From RH-AL1 sp965249685 (GTDB taxonomy: Bacteria > Pseudomonadota > Alphaproteobacteria > Rhizobiales > Beijerinckiaceae), in contig CBDFMN010000003.1 in NCBI GenBank assembly GCA_965249685.1, positions 2,604,001 to 2,668,000 on the forward strand: 64,000 nucleotides of DNA, written 5' to 3'. This document shows, piece by piece, positions 1 to 8,851 of this stretch. The notes beneath the pieces were generated by a model that saw nothing but the letters and a program-made list of their open reading frames with translations, did not search any database and was not told the origin of the DNA. Within the stretch, counting starts at the first letter, position 1; each line of letters starts with the position of its first letter. The position numbers and the translations under genes are program-made.

Positions 1-1260
1 GGAGTCGATCAATGGATTGCGGATAAATTCAGAGCCGAAGACCTACTTGCGAGCGTTAACGCTGGCATCAAAGCTCGGAACGAAGGCCACATGGATGCGG
101 CCGAAGGCTTGTTTAAAAAAATCCTGGGAGCGGAAGCTTCTCACCCGTTTGCTCACTTCGAACTGGCGTTCCTTTATTCGATAACAAATCGTCATATGGA
201 GGCGCTTGGACAATTCGAAACTCTTCTTCGGCATCATCCAAACGATGCCCGAGCAATGAAGGGTTTAGCAAGCACTGCATCTTATCTGGGAGCCAGAGGC
301 AAAGCTTTTGCTGCCCTCAAAGGCCTTCCACTCACTGACTCAACCGCCGACTTATCAACAGTATTAGATCAATTTCGCGGGTTTGTAGAAGAATTTTCCC
401 ATGAAGATATCAGATCGATGCTTTCTAAGCTTGAGATTGAGAATAAGTATCTTCATTGCACGGACTTATGTGAAGAAATTCTTGCAGCAGCGCGTCAAAA
501 GGTTCCGTTCTCACTGATACGACTTGGAGACGGAGAAGGTACGCGTGTAAAAATTGGCCTAAAAGATGAGGTAAATTACCGCGAACTTTATAGACATTGT
601 CGGCGTGCGCTAACTGACATATGGTTTACGTCCGATTTTCAGGATCCAGACGGACAGTTTGATTTGTTATCATTGGAGTTGCCTGAGGTCATTAAAAACG
701 CCTCTGTACTTGGTATTCCCTATCAAAGCTGGTTGGCACATGAGCATAAAATTGCGAGCATAACGGGAGTAACCTCGCTGACGAACCTAATAAGGCTGAT
801 AAGCTCATTTCCAAGCAATAAAATGCCTTCTCTCTGCGTCCAGAATATCCATTTCGCACTAAGTGGATCAAGTCTCTTTGAGCGATTGTTTCGTGAAGAT
901 TGCAAATTCGGCGTTATTACGTGCCATAGTGCGCTAGGATACGCAATAGAGCGACGGTTTGGTGTTCCTAATGTCGCCACATATAAGATACCAGGCGAAG
1001 GCGCTTACAAGACGTTGCTGGAGGATCAAGCAGACAAGCGCTTTCATTTCCCTTCAGTATTCAACGATATTAGAAGCTCCATTAAGTCTCAGTGTCTCAG
1101 CGGAAATGTTATACTTGTTGCAGCAGGTTATCTCGGAAAGTTCTACTGTGATGATATTAAACGCTCTGGCGGCATAGGGATTGATATCGGTTCTATCGCT
1201 GACGGCTGGATGGGGAAAAATACAAGGCCTGGGATGTCTGACGTCATCAGTATCAAGTAA
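1..1260 (+). CDS. TPR plus GT-D-fold glycosyltransferase (5' end outside window)
   Basis: The frame is open from base 1, so the N-terminus lies outside the window; the first ATG is at 91. The first ~90 residues after that ATG read as tetratricopeptide helices (spacing of A, L, Y, F and P residues as in TPR units). Residues ~140-385 resemble the GT-D glycosyltransferase fold (DUF1792 type): a strand followed by RLGDGEG with the acidic DGE at about 147-149, later GVPNVATYKIPGEGAY, and near the end GNVILVAAGYLGK then DIGSIADGWMG. GT-D enzymes transfer sugars from nucleotide-sugar donors, often in surface glycan or protein glycosylation; the acceptor here is unknown. Base composition and codon use (many AAA, ATA, TTA codons) are far more AT-rich than every downstream gene, which suggests horizontal acquisition. 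A glycan or flagellin-glycosylation cluster upstream is plausible but not visible. Confidence 0.7.
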   Translation, partial: GVDQWIADKFRAEDLLASVNAGIKARNEGHMDAAEGLFKKILGAEASHPFAHFELAFLYSITNRHMEALGQFETLLRHHPNDARAMKGLASTASYLGARGKAFAALKGLPLTDSTADLSTVLDQFRGFVEEFSHEDIRSMLSKLEIENKYLHCTDLCEEILAAARQKVPFSLIRLGDGEGTRVKIGLKDEVNYRELYRHCRRALTDIWFTSDFQDPDGQFDLLSLELPEVIKNASVLGIPYQSWLAHEHKIASITGVTSLTNLIRLISSFPSNKMPSLCVQNIHFALSGSSLFERLFREDCKFGVITCHSALGYAIERRFGVPNVATYKIPGEGAYKTLLEDQADKRFHFPSVFNDIRSSIKSQCLSGNVILVAAGYLGKFYCDDIKRSGGIGIDIGSIADGWMGKNTRPGMSDVISIK

Positions 1261-1414
1261 AGATTGATTTGCCTCTCAACTGTTCTCAAAATCGGCTTCT
1301 TTAAGGGTATCGGTTTTGCAACGAGTCCAGATAAATAGCGGCCTCCGTTTGCCCTCAGCCGTAAACCATGCTGTCTCCCCGGGCAACGCATCCGCAACGG
1401 CACCCCGCACGCCC

Positions 1415-4045
1415 ATGACCACCGAGCGCTACAACGCCCGCGAGACCGAACCGCATTGGCAGCGCGTGTGGGACGAGCGCGGCCTCTTCCGCACAGGGGT
1501 CGAGCCCGCCGGCCGGCCCAAATATTACGTGCTGGAGATGTTTCCCTATCCCTCCGGCCGCATCCACATGGGCCACGTGCGCAACTACGCCATGGGCGAC
1601 GTGGTGGCGCGCTACAAGCGGGCGAAGGGGTTTGACGTGCTCCACCCGATGGGCTGGGACGCGTTCGGCCTGCCGGCGGAAAATGCCGCGCGCGCCAGCG
1701 GCCGCTCGCCCGCCGCCTGGACCGCCGCCAACATCGCCACCATGCGCGCGCAGCTCAAAAGCATGGGCCTCTCGCTCGACTGGTCGCGCGAGATCGCTAC
1801 CTGCGACCCCACCTATTACAAGCACCAGCAGCGCCTGTTCCTCGACTTCCTGGCCAAGGGCCTCGTCGACCGCAAGCAGGCGAAGGTCAATTGGGACCCA
1901 GTCGACATGACCGTGCTCGCCAACGAGCAGGTGATCGACGGGCGCGGCTGGCGCTCCGGCGCGCCGGTGGAGCAGCGCGAGCTGACGCAATGGTTCCTGC
2001 GCATCGGCCTCTTTGCCGAGGACCTGCTCGCCGGCCTCGACACGCTCGATCGCTGGCCGGAGAAGGTCAAGCTGATGCAGCGCAACTGGATCGGCCGCTC
2101 CGAGGGCCTGCTCGTGCGGTTCGCGCTCGCCGAAAACGCGCTGGGGCGGAGCGAGGTCGAGGTCTACACGACCCGGCCCGACACCCTGTTCGGCGCGACG
2201 TTCCTGGCTGTCGCCGCCGACCACCCCCTGGCGACGGCCGCGGCGGCGCGCGACCCGGAGCTGGCCGCCTTTATCGCCGAGACCCGCTCGCTCGGCACAT
2301 CCGTCGCGGCGATCGAGACGGCGGAGAAGCGCGGCTACGACACCGGCCTCGCCGTCGCCCACCCGTTCGACCCGGACTGGCACCTGCCGGTCTACGTCGC
2401 CAATTTCGTGCTGATGGACTACGGCACGGGCGCCATCTTCGGCTGCCCCGCGCACGACCAGCGCGACCTCGACTTCGCCAACGCCTACGGGCTCGGCAAC
2501 CGCGCCGTCGTGTGCCCCAACGACGCCGATCCGGCGACCTTCGCGGTGACGCAGGTGGCCTTCGACGGCGACGGCCGCCTCATCAACTCGCGTTTCCTCG
2601 ACGGGATGACCATCGTCGAAGGCAAGGCCGAGGTCGCGCGCCGCCTCGCGGACGCGAGCCTCGGCAACGCGCCGGTCGCGCGCGCCCAAGTCAACTTCCG
2701 CCTGCGCGACTGGGGCATCTCGCGCCAGCGCTATTGGGGCTGCCCGATCCCGATCCTCCATTGCGCCGCCTGCGGCGTGGTGCCGGTACCGGTGGCCGAC
2801 CTGCCGGTGGTGCTGCCCGACGACGTGAGCTTCGACCAGCCGGGCAACCCGCTCGACCGGCACCCGACCTGGCGCGACGTCGCCTGCCCACGCTGCGGCG
2901 CGCCGGCCCGGCGGGAAACGGACACGATGGACACCTTCGTCGACTCGTCCTGGTATTTCCTGCGCTTCACCGATCCCTGGAACGCGGAGGCGCCGACGAG
3001 CGCCGCAGCGGTCGATCGCTTCATGCCCGTCGATCAATATATCGGCGGCATCGAGCACGCGATCCTCCACCTGCTCTACGCCCGCTTCTTCACCCGGGCG
3101 ATGGGCGCGACCGGCCACGCGGGCGCGGTGCGCGAGCCGTTCACCGGCCTCTTCACGCAGGGCATGGTGACCCACGAGACCTACCGGGACGGCGCGGGCG
3201 CCTGGATGGCGCCGGCCGAGGTGCGCTTCGAGGAGGCACCGGAGGGCCGCCGCGCCGTCAAGCTCGCCGATGGCAGCGCGGTCGCGATCGGCGCGGTCGA
3301 GAAGATGTCGAAGTCCAAGCGCAACGTGGTCGACCCCGACGAGATCATCGAGAGCTTCGGGGCCGACACCGCGCGCTGGTTCATGCTGTCGGATTCGCCG
3401 CCCGAGCGCGACGTGATCTGGACGGAGGAGGGCGTGCAGGCGGCGGGCAAGTTTCTGCAGCGCGTCTGGCGCCTCGTCGACGAACTGGCCGGACTCGCGG
3501 CGCCCGTCGGCACGCCTGTTCCCGCGACCTTCGGCCGGGACGCGGCCGACATCCGCAAGGCGGCGCACGGCGCGCTCCTGCGGCTCGGCGAGGATATCGA
3601 ACAGCTCCGCTTCAACCGGGCGATCGCGCGCATCTACGACCTCGTCAACCGACTGGCCGCCGCGGTCGGCGCGATCGAGACGCCGGAGATGGCGCCCGAC
3701 CTGCGCTTCGCCTTCCGCGAAGCGGCGGACGTCCTCGTGCAACTTTTTGCGCCCATGATGCCCCATCTCGCCGAATCCTGCTGGGCGGCGCTGGGCCACG
3801 GCACGCTCGTGGCCCAGGCGCCCTGGCCGGTCGGCGACCCCGCCCTCACGCTCGAGGATCAGATCGTGCTGCCGGTGCAGATCAATGGTAAGAAGCGGGC
3901 GGACGTCACCGTCGGCCGCACGGCTGGGCCGGCTGCGGTGGAAGCGGCGGCGCTGGCGCTCGACGCCGTGCAGAAGGCGCTGGAGGGCAGGCCCGTGAAG
4001 AAGGTGGTGGTCGTGCCGCAGAGGATCGTCAATGTCGTCGTGTGA
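1415..4045 (+). CDS. leuS: Leucyl-tRNA synthetase
   Basis: Class I aminoacyl-tRNA synthetase charging tRNA-Leu in the cytoplasm. The predicted 876 residues match the usual bacterial length. The HIGH-type motif is HMGH at residues 51-54 within FPYPSGRIHMGH, and KMSKS lies at 630-634. The CP1 editing domain is intact, with the threonine-rich TTRPDTLFGATFLAV stretch and the GCPAHDQRD segment. A CxxC pair and the RETDTMDTFVDSSWYF stretch mark the zinc-1/catalytic junction, and an anticodon-binding C-terminal domain follows. The ATG at 1415 was chosen because homologues begin with the same MTxERYNxRxxExxWQ stretch; an upstream TTG at 1316 would add an unconserved leader. The stop overlaps the next gene by 14 bases, so leuS and lptE are probably cotranscribed, as in other alphaproteobacteria. 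Confidence 0.98.
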   Translation: MTTERYNARETEPHWQRVWDERGLFRTGVEPAGRPKYYVLEMFPYPSGRIHMGHVRNYAMGDVVARYKRAKGFDVLHPMGWDAFGLPAENAARASGRSPAAWTAANIATMRAQLKSMGLSLDWSREIATCDPTYYKHQQRLFLDFLAKGLVDRKQAKVNWDPVDMTVLANEQVIDGRGWRSGAPVEQRELTQWFLRIGLFAEDLLAGLDTLDRWPEKVKLMQRNWIGRSEGLLVRFALAENALGRSEVEVYTTRPDTLFGATFLAVAADHPLATAAAARDPELAAFIAETRSLGTSVAAIETAEKRGYDTGLAVAHPFDPDWHLPVYVANFVLMDYGTGAIFGCPAHDQRDLDFANAYGLGNRAVVCPNDADPATFAVTQVAFDGDGRLINSRFLDGMTIVEGKAEVARRLADASLGNAPVARAQVNFRLRDWGISRQRYWGCPIPILHCAACGVVPVPVADLPVVLPDDVSFDQPGNPLDRHPTWRDVACPRCGAPARRETDTMDTFVDSSWYFLRFTDPWNAEAPTSAAAVDRFMPVDQYIGGIEHAILHLLYARFFTRAMGATGHAGAVREPFTGLFTQGMVTHETYRDGAGAWMAPAEVRFEEAPEGRRAVKLADGSAVAIGAVEKMSKSKRNVVDPDEIIESFGADTARWFMLSDSPPERDVIWTEEGVQAAGKFLQRVWRLVDELAGLAAPVGTPVPATFGRDAADIRKAAHGALLRLGEDIEQLRFNRAIARIYDLVNRLAAAVGAIETPEMAPDLRFAFREAADVLVQLFAPMMPHLAESCWAALGHGTLVAQAPWPVGDPALTLEDQIVLPVQINGKKRADVTVGRTAGPAAVEAAALALDAVQKALEGRPVKKVVVVPQRIVNVVV

Positions 4046-4577
4046 GAGGCGAGCGATACCGTGGAGGCCGGCGCTCGCGCTGGCCGCCGCGCTCGCACTC
4101 GCCGGCTGCTTTCAGCCGATGTACGGCCCGCTGAGCGCCGGCGGCGCGGATACGGCGGCGGAGCTGCAGGCTATCGCCATCGAGCCAATCCCCGAGCGCG
4201 TCGGCCATTACCTCGGCGACAACCTCGTCTTCGCGCTCAACGGCACCGGCTCGCACGTGCCGCCGAAATACCGCCTCTTCGTGACCCTGCGCGAGACGAC
4301 GAGCACACCGCTCATCGACACGGTGAGCGGTATCGCCAGCGCGGCGACGGTGAACCTAAACGCCGACTTCCGCCTGATCCCGGTCGGCGGCGGCGATCCG
4401 ATCGTCAAGGGCACGGCGATGGTCATCGCCAGCTACGACCGCAACGACCAGCGCTTCGCCAACATCCGCGCGGCGCGCGACGCCGAGATCCGCGATGCCA
4501 AGCAGCTCGCGGACCAGCTTCGCATCCGCCTTTCCGCCGCCTTGGCGACGCGCGGCGCCAATCCGACACGCTCGTAG
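4032..4577 (+). CDS. lptE: LPS-assembly lipoprotein LptE
   Basis: Outer-membrane lipoprotein that plugs the LptD barrel and helps insert lipopolysaccharide into the outer leaflet. The 181-residue product starts with a short positive region and a hydrophobic alanine/leucine segment ending in the lipobox LAGC, with the lipidated cysteine at 26, followed by FQPMYGP, the typical start of mature alphaproteobacterial LptE. The rest is the low-conservation LptE/RlpB fold, ending in alternating charged helices (KQLADQLRIRL). It begins inside the 3' end of leuS and is followed by holA, the conserved alphaproteobacterial order leuS-lptE-holA. Sequence similarity in this family is weak, so the call rests on lipobox, size, opening motif and neighbours together. 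Confidence 0.9.
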   Translation: MSSCERRAIPWRPALALAAALALAGCFQPMYGPLSAGGADTAAELQAIAIEPIPERVGHYLGDNLVFALNGTGSHVPPKYRLFVTLRETTSTPLIDTVSGIASAATVNLNADFRLIPVGGGDPIVKGTAMVIASYDRNDQRFANIRAARDAEIRDAKQLADQLRIRLSAALATRGANPTRS

Positions 4578-4748
4578 CCAAGGCGCAGGTGCTTCGAGGC
4601 GGCCGGTGTCGCTTCCGAAAGGGACCGTCTCGTGCCACGAAACCCGCGCCTATGCAGGAACATGTGCGGAGGCCGAGCGTGGCGATCGTACTGTTCGGCG
4701 GAGGCCTCGGCCCTAGGCTGACCCGATAGATGCAAGGGGACCGCCATC

Positions 4749-5768
4749 ATGGTCGCGATCAGGTCCGGCGACGCGGACCGCACCATCAACCATCCACCGG
4801 CCGGCACTTGCCTTTATCTCGTCTTCGGCAGCGACACGGGGTTGGTCGCCGAGCGCCTCCGCACGATCCTGACGCGTGCGGTCGACGACCCCAAGGACGG
4901 GTTCCAGCTCGTGCGGATGTCCGGCGACGACGTTGCGACCGATCCGCTGCGCCTCGTGGACGAAGCCAACGCCATCCCGATGTTCGGCGGCCGCAAAGCC
5001 ATCGCCATCGAGGCGACGGGCAAGTCCCTCGTGCCGGCGATCGAGAGGATTTTGAAGGCGCCCCCGGCGCAATGCACGATCGCCATCGAAGCCGGCACCC
5101 TCAAGCGCGACCATCCGCTGCGCAAGCTCTTCGAGCGCGAACGCAACGCCGTCGCCATCGAGTGCCACCCCGACGGCGCGCGCGAGATCGGCCAGTTGAT
5201 CGAGCGCGAACTTGCCGCCGACGGCCTCACCATCGAGCCCGACGCCAAGGAACTGCTGCTCTCCCTGCTTGGCCAGGACCGCCTCGGCACCCGCTCCGAA
5301 CTGGAGAAGCTCGCCACCTACGCCCACGGCGAAGGCCGGGTGGGGATCGCCCACGTCGAGGCGATCGTCGCCGACGCCTCCGCGCTGGTCCTCGACCATG
5401 CCATCGACGGTGCGTTCCGCGGCGGCTTCGCGGCGGTGGAGACCACGACGGAAAAGGTGTTTGCGGAGACGGGGGACGTCAACCTTCTGCTCGGGTCGGC
5501 GCTGCGCCACGCGACCGCTTTGCACCGGGCGCGGCTCGCGATGGAGGGCGGCGGAGGCGGCTTCGAGGCCGGCGGGTTCTATGGCGCCCGGCGCACGGCG
5601 GCGGAGCAGCAGCTCAAGATGTGGGACGCGGCCCGGCTCGCCAAAGCCATCGCCACCCTGGGCGAAGCCGTCGGGCGCGCGCGCCGCGAGCCACGCCTGG
5701 CACAGGCTATCGCGGTGCGCGCCCTCTGGGCCGTCGCCCTCGCTGCCGGGCCGCGCAACGCGGCTTGA
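4749..5768 (+). CDS. holA: DNA polymerase III delta subunit
   Basis: Clamp-loader subunit that opens the beta sliding clamp during replication. The 339-residue product has the expected architecture: an N-terminal domain starting after LYLVFGSDTGLVAERL (the first helix/strand of the AAA+-like fold, with no functional Walker A, as usual for delta), the stretch AIEATGKSLVPAIERIL, then GRSELEKL-like GTRSELEKLATY, and a C-terminal collar domain from LDHAIDGAF onward. A purine-rich AAGGGGA about 10 bases upstream of the ATG supports the start. It follows lptE by 171 bases in which I see no gene. HolA normally converges on parB in alphaproteobacteria; here about 27 kb of other genes separate them. 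Confidence 0.93.
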   Translation: MVAIRSGDADRTINHPPAGTCLYLVFGSDTGLVAERLRTILTRAVDDPKDGFQLVRMSGDDVATDPLRLVDEANAIPMFGGRKAIAIEATGKSLVPAIERILKAPPAQCTIAIEAGTLKRDHPLRKLFERERNAVAIECHPDGAREIGQLIERELAADGLTIEPDAKELLLSLLGQDRLGTRSELEKLATYAHGEGRVGIAHVEAIVADASALVLDHAIDGAFRGGFAAVETTTEKVFAETGDVNLLLGSALRHATALHRARLAMEGGGGGFEAGGFYGARRTAAEQQLKMWDAARLAKAIATLGEAVGRARREPRLAQAIAVRALWAVALAAGPRNAA

Positions 5769-5797
5769 GGCATGCGGACGGTCGAACGGCCGCGCCG

Positions 5798-6004
5798 CTA
5801 ACCGCCTTTGACGAGCAGGGTGACGGCGGACAGCGTGGTCGCCGCGGTCGAGGAGGCGGCGGTCGGCCTGTAGTCGCCGTCGGCGTCCTTGACCTCGTGG
5901 CCGGCACCTTTCGTCTTGAAGTCACCGTCCGCTGCGGTCGCCTTGACGGAAACGGCTGGCGCGGGAGCAATGGGACTGGTCGAGGACACGGACGAGACGG
6001 ACAT
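5798..6004 (-). CDS. Small Ser/Ala/Thr-rich hypothetical protein
   Basis: Unrecognised 68-residue protein. The ATG at 6004 is preceded by AAGGAG with good spacing, which is better support than the upstream in-frame ATG of the longer open frame. The sequence is low complexity: an S/T-rich start, then two similar DGD-containing segments (AADGDFKTKGAG and DADGDYRPTAA), then a hydrophobic Ala/Thr/Val tail. No signal peptide or clear membrane span. The repeated DGD segments recall calcium-binding loops, but that is only a resemblance. It lies between the convergent holA and a run of minus-strand genes. The strong ribosome binding site and clean codon bias suggest it is real. Confidence 0.6.
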   Translation of the reverse strand: MSVSSVSSTSPIAPAPAVSVKATAADGDFKTKGAGHEVKDADGDYRPTAASSTAATTLSAVTLLVKGG

Positions 6005-6107
6005 GCGGGACTCCTTGCGGTCGATTGTCGACCATGGGCAAGCTAGAACGTCGCGATTAAAGCCCCGCCAGCAGACCGAAACGCGCCTCGCGTCATCGCG
6101 GGACACC

Positions 6108-6614
6108 TCAGGCCCACATGGGCTCGCCGCGTTGGATGCGTTCGCTCATCTCGGCCTGGAACGCGGGCGGCCCGAAGGCGAACCATTCGCCGTCCACCTG
6201 GTAGAGGATGAGCCGCCGGTTCTTCACCGTAAAGTCGAGCAGCCAGCGCAGGGTGGCCTCGCTCGAGGTGGCGGCGCTGGGCACCGCGACGTCGACCGGG
6301 ACGCCGCGCCAGAGGAACTTTGCGGGCAGGAGGACGAAGCCGCAGGTGTCGGGTCGCATCCATTCGGGGAGGGGGCTTCCGGCGACCAGCCAGCCGCAGG
6401 CGAACTGCTGGCAGGGATCGACCGGGCGGCGCTCGTAGATCGAGCACGACGCCCCGGTGCTGAACGGGCAGGGTTTGCCCGGCGCGACGTCATGCCCGTA
6501 AACCTCTATGCGGAGCCAACCGTCGCAGCACGCGGTGCAGGGTCCGCAACGACGCTGGTCCAGGGCTTGGGGCAAGGCTTTCTGGGACAAGGTTTGGGGA
6601 ACTGTCCCCGTCAT
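6108..6614 (-). CDS. YkgJ-like cysteine-cluster protein
   Basis: About 168 residues with the CxxCxxCC metal-binding signature of the YkgJ/UPF0153 family, seen here as CGPCTACCDGW near the N-terminus, followed by further cysteines (GKPCPFSTGASCSIYERRP and CQQFACGW). This arrangement binds zinc or an Fe-S cluster; the family's biochemical role is poorly defined. The ATG at 6614 was preferred over one at 6683, which would add a 23-residue tail without family features; neither has a strong ribosome binding site. The remaining half (WLLDFTVKNRRLILYQVDGEWFAFGPP) is a beta-rich extension. It stands alone on the minus strand, about 110 bases after the next minus-strand gene. Confidence 0.75.
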   Translation of the reverse strand: MTGTVPQTLSQKALPQALDQRRCGPCTACCDGWLRIEVYGHDVAPGKPCPFSTGASCSIYERRPVDPCQQFACGWLVAGSPLPEWMRPDTCGFVLLPAKFLWRGVPVDVAVPSAATSSEATLRWLLDFTVKNRRLILYQVDGEWFAFGPPAFQAEMSERIQRGEPMWA

Positions 6615-6725
6615 GGTCGGCGCCCCAGTCTGCAAACGTCCGCTCAACGGTTTGGGCGCGAGCAGACTGGCTGCCGCGCCCAACCCCTGTGTCGACCTGT
6701 CCGGCGCAATTGGCCGGCGACAGTT

Positions 6726-6965
6726 TCAGTACCGCTTGTTCGGAGCGCCCGCGTCGCCGGCGCCGCCGGGAGGCGTCGAAGGCTGGAAGCCGGAGGCCGC
6801 CTCGCCCCTGCCGTACTCGTTGGTGCCGGGTTGACCCGATGAGGCCGCCGGACCGTCCTTCGCCGGCGATACGGAACGGTGGGGCTCATTGAGCGAACCC
6901 TGTGCCATGACCGGCATTGCGCTCGCGAGAGCGATGGCACCTGCGAAAGCGATCGTCTTCATCAT
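6726..6965 (-). CDS. Small secreted proline/glycine-rich protein
   Basis: Predicted 79-residue exported protein of unknown function. The start MMKTIAFAGAIAL...VMA is a classic Sec signal peptide with a likely cleavage after AMPVMA. The mature part (~58 residues) is polar and rich in P, G, S and N, with no cysteine, so it is probably unstructured in the periplasm. GAGGAG eight bases upstream of the first ATG fixes the start. A GGAAC-N16-CGTT promoter (7003-7027) sits about 40 bases upstream, which places the gene under the alphaproteobacterial general stress sigma factor by inference. Nothing in the sequence indicates a biochemical activity. Confidence 0.7.
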   Translation of the reverse strand: MMKTIAFAGAIALASAMPVMAQGSLNEPHRSVSPAKDGPAASSGQPGTNEYGRGEAASGFQPSTPPGGAGDAGAPNKRY

Positions 6966-7002
6966 AGTAAAGTCTCCTCGGGACACCTTGTCTGCACGAA
7001 GG

Positions 7003-7027
7003 AACGCGACCGTTCGTGAGTCGTTCC
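7003..7027 (-). promoter_or_regulatory. EcfG-type (general stress sigma factor) promoter
   Basis: On the minus strand, GGAAC is followed by exactly 16 bases and then CGTT, the consensus for EcfG (RpoE4/SigT) promoters of alphaproteobacteria. The expected start site lies about 30 bases upstream of the small secreted protein gene starting at 6965. The element is nearly palindromic: the plus strand of 7001-7025 also reads GGAAC-N16-CGTT, although no gene starts just downstream on that strand. Confidence 0.6.
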
Positions 7028-7060
7028 GCCGAGATGACGCGCGAGCCGAAACGCAGGTAT

Positions 7061-7091
7061 GTCAGGCCGGTCGCTCTTCGACCGACCTGAC
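7061..7091 (-). terminator. Inverted repeat after the porin gene
   Basis: GTCAGG and GGTCG arms pair with CGACC and CCTGAC around a CTCTT loop, with one 2-base internal mismatch. It begins just after the porin stop on the minus strand. There is no clear U-tract, so it may be a weak or Rho-assisted terminator, or only an mRNA 3'-end stabiliser. Confidence 0.4.
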
Positions 7092-7099
7092 GACGCGGG

Positions 7100-8803
7100 C
7101 TAGAAGTTCAGGGTCAAGCCGCTCGAGATGGCGCGGATGCTGCCACCGAGGAGGATTTGGTTGAACCTGTCACGACCCGCGTATTGCAGGCCGTGGCCGC
7201 TGGCACCGGTGACGTAATGGGCACCGGCACCGTTGACCAGGTCCGTCCCGACGAGATAGACGCTCGCGAACTTGCTGAAGCTGTAGCGAAGGCCGGCGGA
7301 ATATTGGTCCGCGGCGTTGCCGATGGTGTTTTGGGTGATCCCGGTGGCCGTGGCCGTGTCGGACGCGGTGACGTTGTTGACCAGCGAAACTCCTGGCGAC
7401 CCGCTCTTGAAGGCATGGGCGTAGGCGAAGCTCGCCGCCAACCCACTCTGGCCGAACGTCTGCGTCACGCTGGCATAGGCCGAATCGCGCGATCGCTCGT
7501 TGAACTGCGCGGGTTGGCCGTCGCGGCGGATGATCTCGTAGATACCGTAAGCCTGCAGGGCACCGAGCGGATCGTCCAGAAGATAGCCGACACCGATCTT
7601 GCCGGCGTATTCGTTGGCCACGCCCTGACCGGTGATGATCTGACCGTCCGGCAGGACCACCGGTGTGTTGTCGTTGTTCAGGATGTCGCTGACGCGGTTC
7701 ACGGCACGGTGGAACTCGAACGCGCCGATGGCTGTCAGCGGCCCCTTCTTGTAGACGATCGAGGTGCTGTAGAGGTCGCCGAAGGACCCGTCCGTGCAGA
7801 CCAGGTTACCGGGGTAGCCGACACCGCCTGTGGTGGGCGTAATGTAGCCCTGCGTCGTGTTGGGGAAGCCGCTGCCGCTGCCGCGCGCGTTCGAGCCGTT
7901 GCAGTTGAAGTCGCCGAAGGGGAAGGCGCTGTTGTCGAGCGACGGGTTGCCGCCGGCCGCGGCCATGACGCTGAACTGGAAGCCGTTCAGGATCGGCGTG
8001 TCGTACCAGATCGCCCGTGGCGCACGGAAGTCGAACTCCGCGCGGACGTCGCCGCCGGTGTTGCCCATGATGGAATTGTAGTCCGCGACCGTCGTCGAGA
8101 ACGGGTCGAACGAGGCGGTCGAGCGCTTGTAGGGCGTGTCGCCCTTGCCGATCTTCAGGGCACCGTACGGTCCCTCGATACCGAGGAACGTGTCGCGCGT
8201 GCCAAGGGCGGCGCGCTCGCTGGGCTGGGAGGAGGCGTCGACCAGGCTCTCGACCTGGGCGATGACGGCGTAATTGGAGAACCCGTAATCGGTCAGGTCA
8301 TGCCGGACGCGGAAGCCGAGATAGGTCAGGTTGCTCGCCACCGACCACCTGTAGCCCTTGCTGTCGTAGGAGCCGGTGTTGAAGGCGTCGATCGAGAGGT
8401 CGGCGTGGCCGTAGATCGACACCGTGGTGGCGTCGAACGCGCCGGTGGGAATACTGTCGGGCGCGTTGACCCTGAAGGAGCCGATCGCGAGCAACGGCGG
8501 TCGGGCGTCGGGCGCCGGCGGTTGGGCGATGCCGACGTGCTGGACGGCATTGCCTTTGCCCGACTTTGCCGGCTCGGCCTTGACGACGACCTTGCTGCGC
8601 TCGACATGCTGCATACGGTCGCGCAGCACGGCGTTCTCGCGCGCGAGCTTGCTGTTCTTCGATTCGAGGGCGTCGAGCCGCCGGAGAATGTCCTCCTGCG
8701 TCACGGCATAGGCCGGCTGCACCAACGCTATGGCCGTCACGCTCGCGCCGCAGAGTAGGACCGACGCTTTCGCCACCGCGCGAAAGTGTATTGAGTGCCG
8801 CAT
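7100..8803 (-). CDS. Outer-membrane porin with N-terminal coiled coil
   Basis: A 567-residue trimeric-porin-like beta barrel for passive uptake of small solutes. A signal peptide (MRHSIHFRAV... ending AYA) is followed by a coiled coil (about DILRRLDALESKNSKL to RDRMQHVER), a linker rich in P and K, and then a long barrel with repeated aromatic-ended strands and glycine-rich turns such as FLGIEGPYGALKIGKGD, the classic Gram-negative porin strand-loop. The chain ends in LTLNF, with the C-terminal phenylalanine needed for BAM recognition. The ATG at 8803 has GGGGGA upstream; the upstream in-frame ATG would precede an unsuitable sequence for export. Coiled-coil-tethered porins of this kind are common in Hyphomicrobiales. 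Substrate cannot be told from sequence. Confidence 0.9.
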   Translation of the reverse strand: MRHSIHFRAVAKASVLLCGASVTAIALVQPAYAVTQEDILRRLDALESKNSKLARENAVLRDRMQHVERSKVVVKAEPAKSGKGNAVQHVGIAQPPAPDARPPLLAIGSFRVNAPDSIPTGAFDATTVSIYGHADLSIDAFNTGSYDSKGYRWSVASNLTYLGFRVRHDLTDYGFSNYAVIAQVESLVDASSQPSERAALGTRDTFLGIEGPYGALKIGKGDTPYKRSTASFDPFSTTVADYNSIMGNTGGDVRAEFDFRAPRAIWYDTPILNGFQFSVMAAAGGNPSLDNSAFPFGDFNCNGSNARGSGSGFPNTTQGYITPTTGGVGYPGNLVCTDGSFGDLYSTSIVYKKGPLTAIGAFEFHRAVNRVSDILNNDNTPVVLPDGQIITGQGVANEYAGKIGVGYLLDDPLGALQAYGIYEIIRRDGQPAQFNERSRDSAYASVTQTFGQSGLAASFAYAHAFKSGSPGVSLVNNVTASDTATATGITQNTIGNAADQYSAGLRYSFSKFASVYLVGTDLVNGAGAHYVTGASGHGLQYAGRDRFNQILLGGSIRAISSGLTLNF

Positions 8804-8834
8804 TCTTCTATCCCCCAAGCCCAAGAGCCTTTTA

Positions 8835-8851
8835 GGCATTCCTGGTATGCC
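8835..8851. repeat. Short inverted repeat upstream of the porin gene
   Basis: GGCAT and ATGCC arms separated by seven bases, lying 32-48 bases upstream of the porin start codon. It could be an operator or a leader hairpin; no known regulator consensus was recognised. Confidence 0.3.

Noticed and set aside
1355..3799. Very long open frame (814 codons) opposite leuS
   Set aside because: It lies entirely antisense to leuS and has an Arg/Ala/His/Gly-biased translation typical of the reverse complement of a high-GC gene; no family motif.
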